Assembly: GCA_046295975.1 (NCBI GenBank)
Contig: JBKBMG010000017.1
Coordinates: 29,135-93,134, forward strand
From: UBA2357 sp046295975
GTDB taxonomy: Bacteria; Pseudomonadota; Gammaproteobacteria; Burkholderiales; Rhodocyclaceae
DNA: 64,000 bases
Direction of reading: 5' to 3'
Positions 63,100 through 64,000 of the stretch are shown here, piece after piece. Made by a program: the position numbers and the translations under genes. The notes beneath the pieces were generated by a model, which searched no databases, was not told the DNA's origin, and worked only from the letters and a program-made list of their open reading frames with translations. Numbering within the stretch: position 1 is the first letter of the stretch; every line of letters begins with the position of its first letter.

Positions 63100-63482
63100 G
63101 CTTCGGCTCCTATCCGTCCCCGCAGCACCTCGTTCCGCTCGCTTTCGGCGGGTTGGAGGATATCGATCAAACGGTCGTAAATCTGGCGTGCTCGCGCGCT
63201 GTTGTCGCGGGAAAAATTACATACGTAGACGTCAAGCGTCACGTCTCCGGTCTCCGGCCAGGTGTGAATGGCCAGATGGGATTCCGCCAGTACCACCGTA
63301 CCGGTTACGCCGGCCTGCTGCCCGTCATCGTGGGCAAATTGATAGAAGTACGCTCCCAACGGCGTCAATCCCGCATCCCGACACTCGTCCACACAGATAC
63401 GCTCAAGCGTTTCGCGGTCCAACAACACGTCGTCGGGACAGTTGCACCGATACAGATCGGCAATCAGATGAAGTCCGTTCAT
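63096..63482 (-). CDS. speD: S-adenosylmethionine decarboxylase proenzyme
   Basis: 128 aa, the short bacterial type. The self-cleavage site is Glu67-Ser68 in LAESHLAIHTWPE; Ser68 becomes the pyruvoyl group. His73 and the Cys in YVCNFSR are the other catalytic residues. The ATG at 63482 has GGGGAA shortly upstream; the frame to 63500 adds 6 residues. First gene of a long minus-strand series speD-speE-rsmB-DUF4390-ntrY-ntrX joined by overlaps or gaps of at most 16 bases. Confidence 0.96.
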   Translation of the reverse strand: MNGLHLIADLYRCNCPDDVLLDRETLERICVDECRDAGLTPLGAYFYQFAHDDGQQAGVTGTVVLAESHLAIHTWPETGDVTLDVYVCNFSRDNSARARQIYDRLIDILQPAESERNEVLRGRIGAEA

Positions 63483-63584
63483 GTTCCCCAGCCATTCCAA
63501 AGTCTTACGAATGGACCGATTTTATCATGGGGTCCGCGTACATCCGTGCCATGCAATATTGCGTCAAATATAAACCGGCGAAGC

Positions 63585-63610
63585 AGGCGTGTTTCACGTG
63601 AAACACGCCT
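63585..63610. promoter_or_regulatory. parS centromere site (ParB binding)
   Basis: TGTTTCACGTGAAACA (63590-63605) is the exact 16-base parS consensus. The flanking bases extend it to a perfect 26-base palindrome, AGGCG...CGCCT. It is about 100 bases upstream of speD. ParB binds parS and organises the origin region for segregation; sites are usually within a limited distance of oriC. Confidence 0.9.
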
Positions 63611-63888
63611 TGTATTGAATGTGTTGATCACCGCAGAGTCGCCAATAGAACCCGCGTGACGATCGGCCAGCAATGAACGAAATCGCGGCCAGCCACCGAT
63701 ACGCCGCTGCTTGAACTCCCAGACCGACTGTCGTCCCTCGCGCTCCGGACTCCGGCAGCCTCGACGAAAACGCACGCCGGGCGAACCTTGCACCGCTCCC
63801 CAACACGAGCTACCACTCACTCACGTCCTTGCATCGCTCGAACATCACCTCGGTCCATCAAGCAACCCAAGCCTTAATCAGCCCCGGC

Positions 63889-63932
63889 GGCCACTTCAAA
63901 TTCCTCCATCTGTGGCCAGGTCAAATTCCCCC
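63889..63932 (+). repeat. Two tandem 19-base repeats, possibly an insertion-sequence end
   Basis: GGCCACTTCAAATTCCTCC (63889-63907) and GGCCAGGTCAAATTCCCCC (63914-63932) are repeated with a period of 25. Repeated terminal sequences of this GGCCA-TCAAA-TTCCCC type occur at the ends of IS21-family elements. No transposase gene is in the window, so the assignment is tentative. Confidence 0.4.
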
Positions 63933-64000
63933 AGTGGGAGATGACAGGACGGGTGGTTTTTACTCGTTGTCTGAACCTTTCGCAAGCCGGCTGGCGGCCT

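Larger units (their letters stand above)
63483..64000. other. 518-base right-hand intergenic end
   Basis: No credible gene is seen on either strand. It contains the parS site at 63585, the speD promoter region and two 19-base direct repeats at 63889-63932. The part 63611-63888 holds nothing I recognise. It may be the flank of a mobile element starting outside the window. Confidence 0.6.

Noticed and set aside
63600..63944. Small genes near the right edge
   Set aside because: All candidate frames are short, have no ribosome site and no recognisable motif; the parS palindrome and repeats account for part of the region.

Overview
The window is a high-GC, gene-dense chromosomal segment. The gene content fits a betaproteobacterium, most likely Rhodocyclales (Thauera/Azoarcus/Aromatoleum group): recCBD, a phasin gene, metXW, a mannose-type EIIA/HPr/EI phosphotransferase set, trkAH, ntrYX with a DUF4390 gene and rsmB, and speDE. 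The taxonomic placement is inferred from gene content, not from a marker gene. No rRNA, CRISPR array, prophage or intact insertion sequence is visible. One tRNA gene is present, an initiator tRNA-fMet.

Layout. 1-10 kb: the 3' end of a GNAT acetyltransferase gene, then recC-recB-recD on the minus strand. 10-15 kb (plus): a conserved protein of unknown function, a Na/Pi cotransporter with a PhoU-like tail, and a NERD-nuclease/SF1-helicase protein. 15-17 kb (minus): a ProQ/FinO-type RNA chaperone and an MFS transporter. 17-23 kb (plus): a phasin with a two-operator promoter, a ChaN-like protein coupled to an M1 metallopeptidase, and trhP. 23-28 kb: a DUF3592 protein, a GNAT, a saccharopine-dehydrogenase-family enzyme divergent from an Lrp/AsnC regulator, an ABC-F ATPase, and tRNA-fMet with promoter and terminator. 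28-30 kb (minus): an APC permease followed by a methyltransferase-like protein with a signal peptide. 30-38 kb (plus): a BCCT transporter, a cNMP/CBS/DUF294 protein, a DnaQ-type exonuclease, and EIIA-ptsH-ptsI; a 108-aa protein gene lies antisense between the last two groups.

38-47 kb (plus): metXW behind a promoter, a SAM-II riboswitch and an intrinsic terminator; then a MITE-like repeat, a small antisense gene, a four-PAS GGDEF-EAL protein, an AmpG-like permease coupled to a SMUG1-like uracil-DNA glycosylase, and a beta-carbonic anhydrase. 47-63.5 kb (all minus): speD-speE-rsmB-DUF4390-ntrY-ntrX, an oxoprolinase-like protein overlapping a 4Fe-4S protein, trkA-trkH, hemE and priA.

Two replication signals occur in the right third: a DnaA-box cluster between hemE and priA (about 49.4 kb) and a perfect ParB parS site (63.6 kb). 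Together with hemE/priA/trkAH/rsmB gene content they suggest an origin-proximal position. Gene polarity argues that oriC itself lies outside the window, probably to the right. The most informative new observations are the SAM-II switch on metXW, the parS and DnaA-box sites, an exported SAM-methyltransferase-like protein paired with an amino-acid permease, an NtrX whose AAA+ domain has lost its ATPase and sigma54-contact motifs, and two clear operator architectures (phasin, Lrp).
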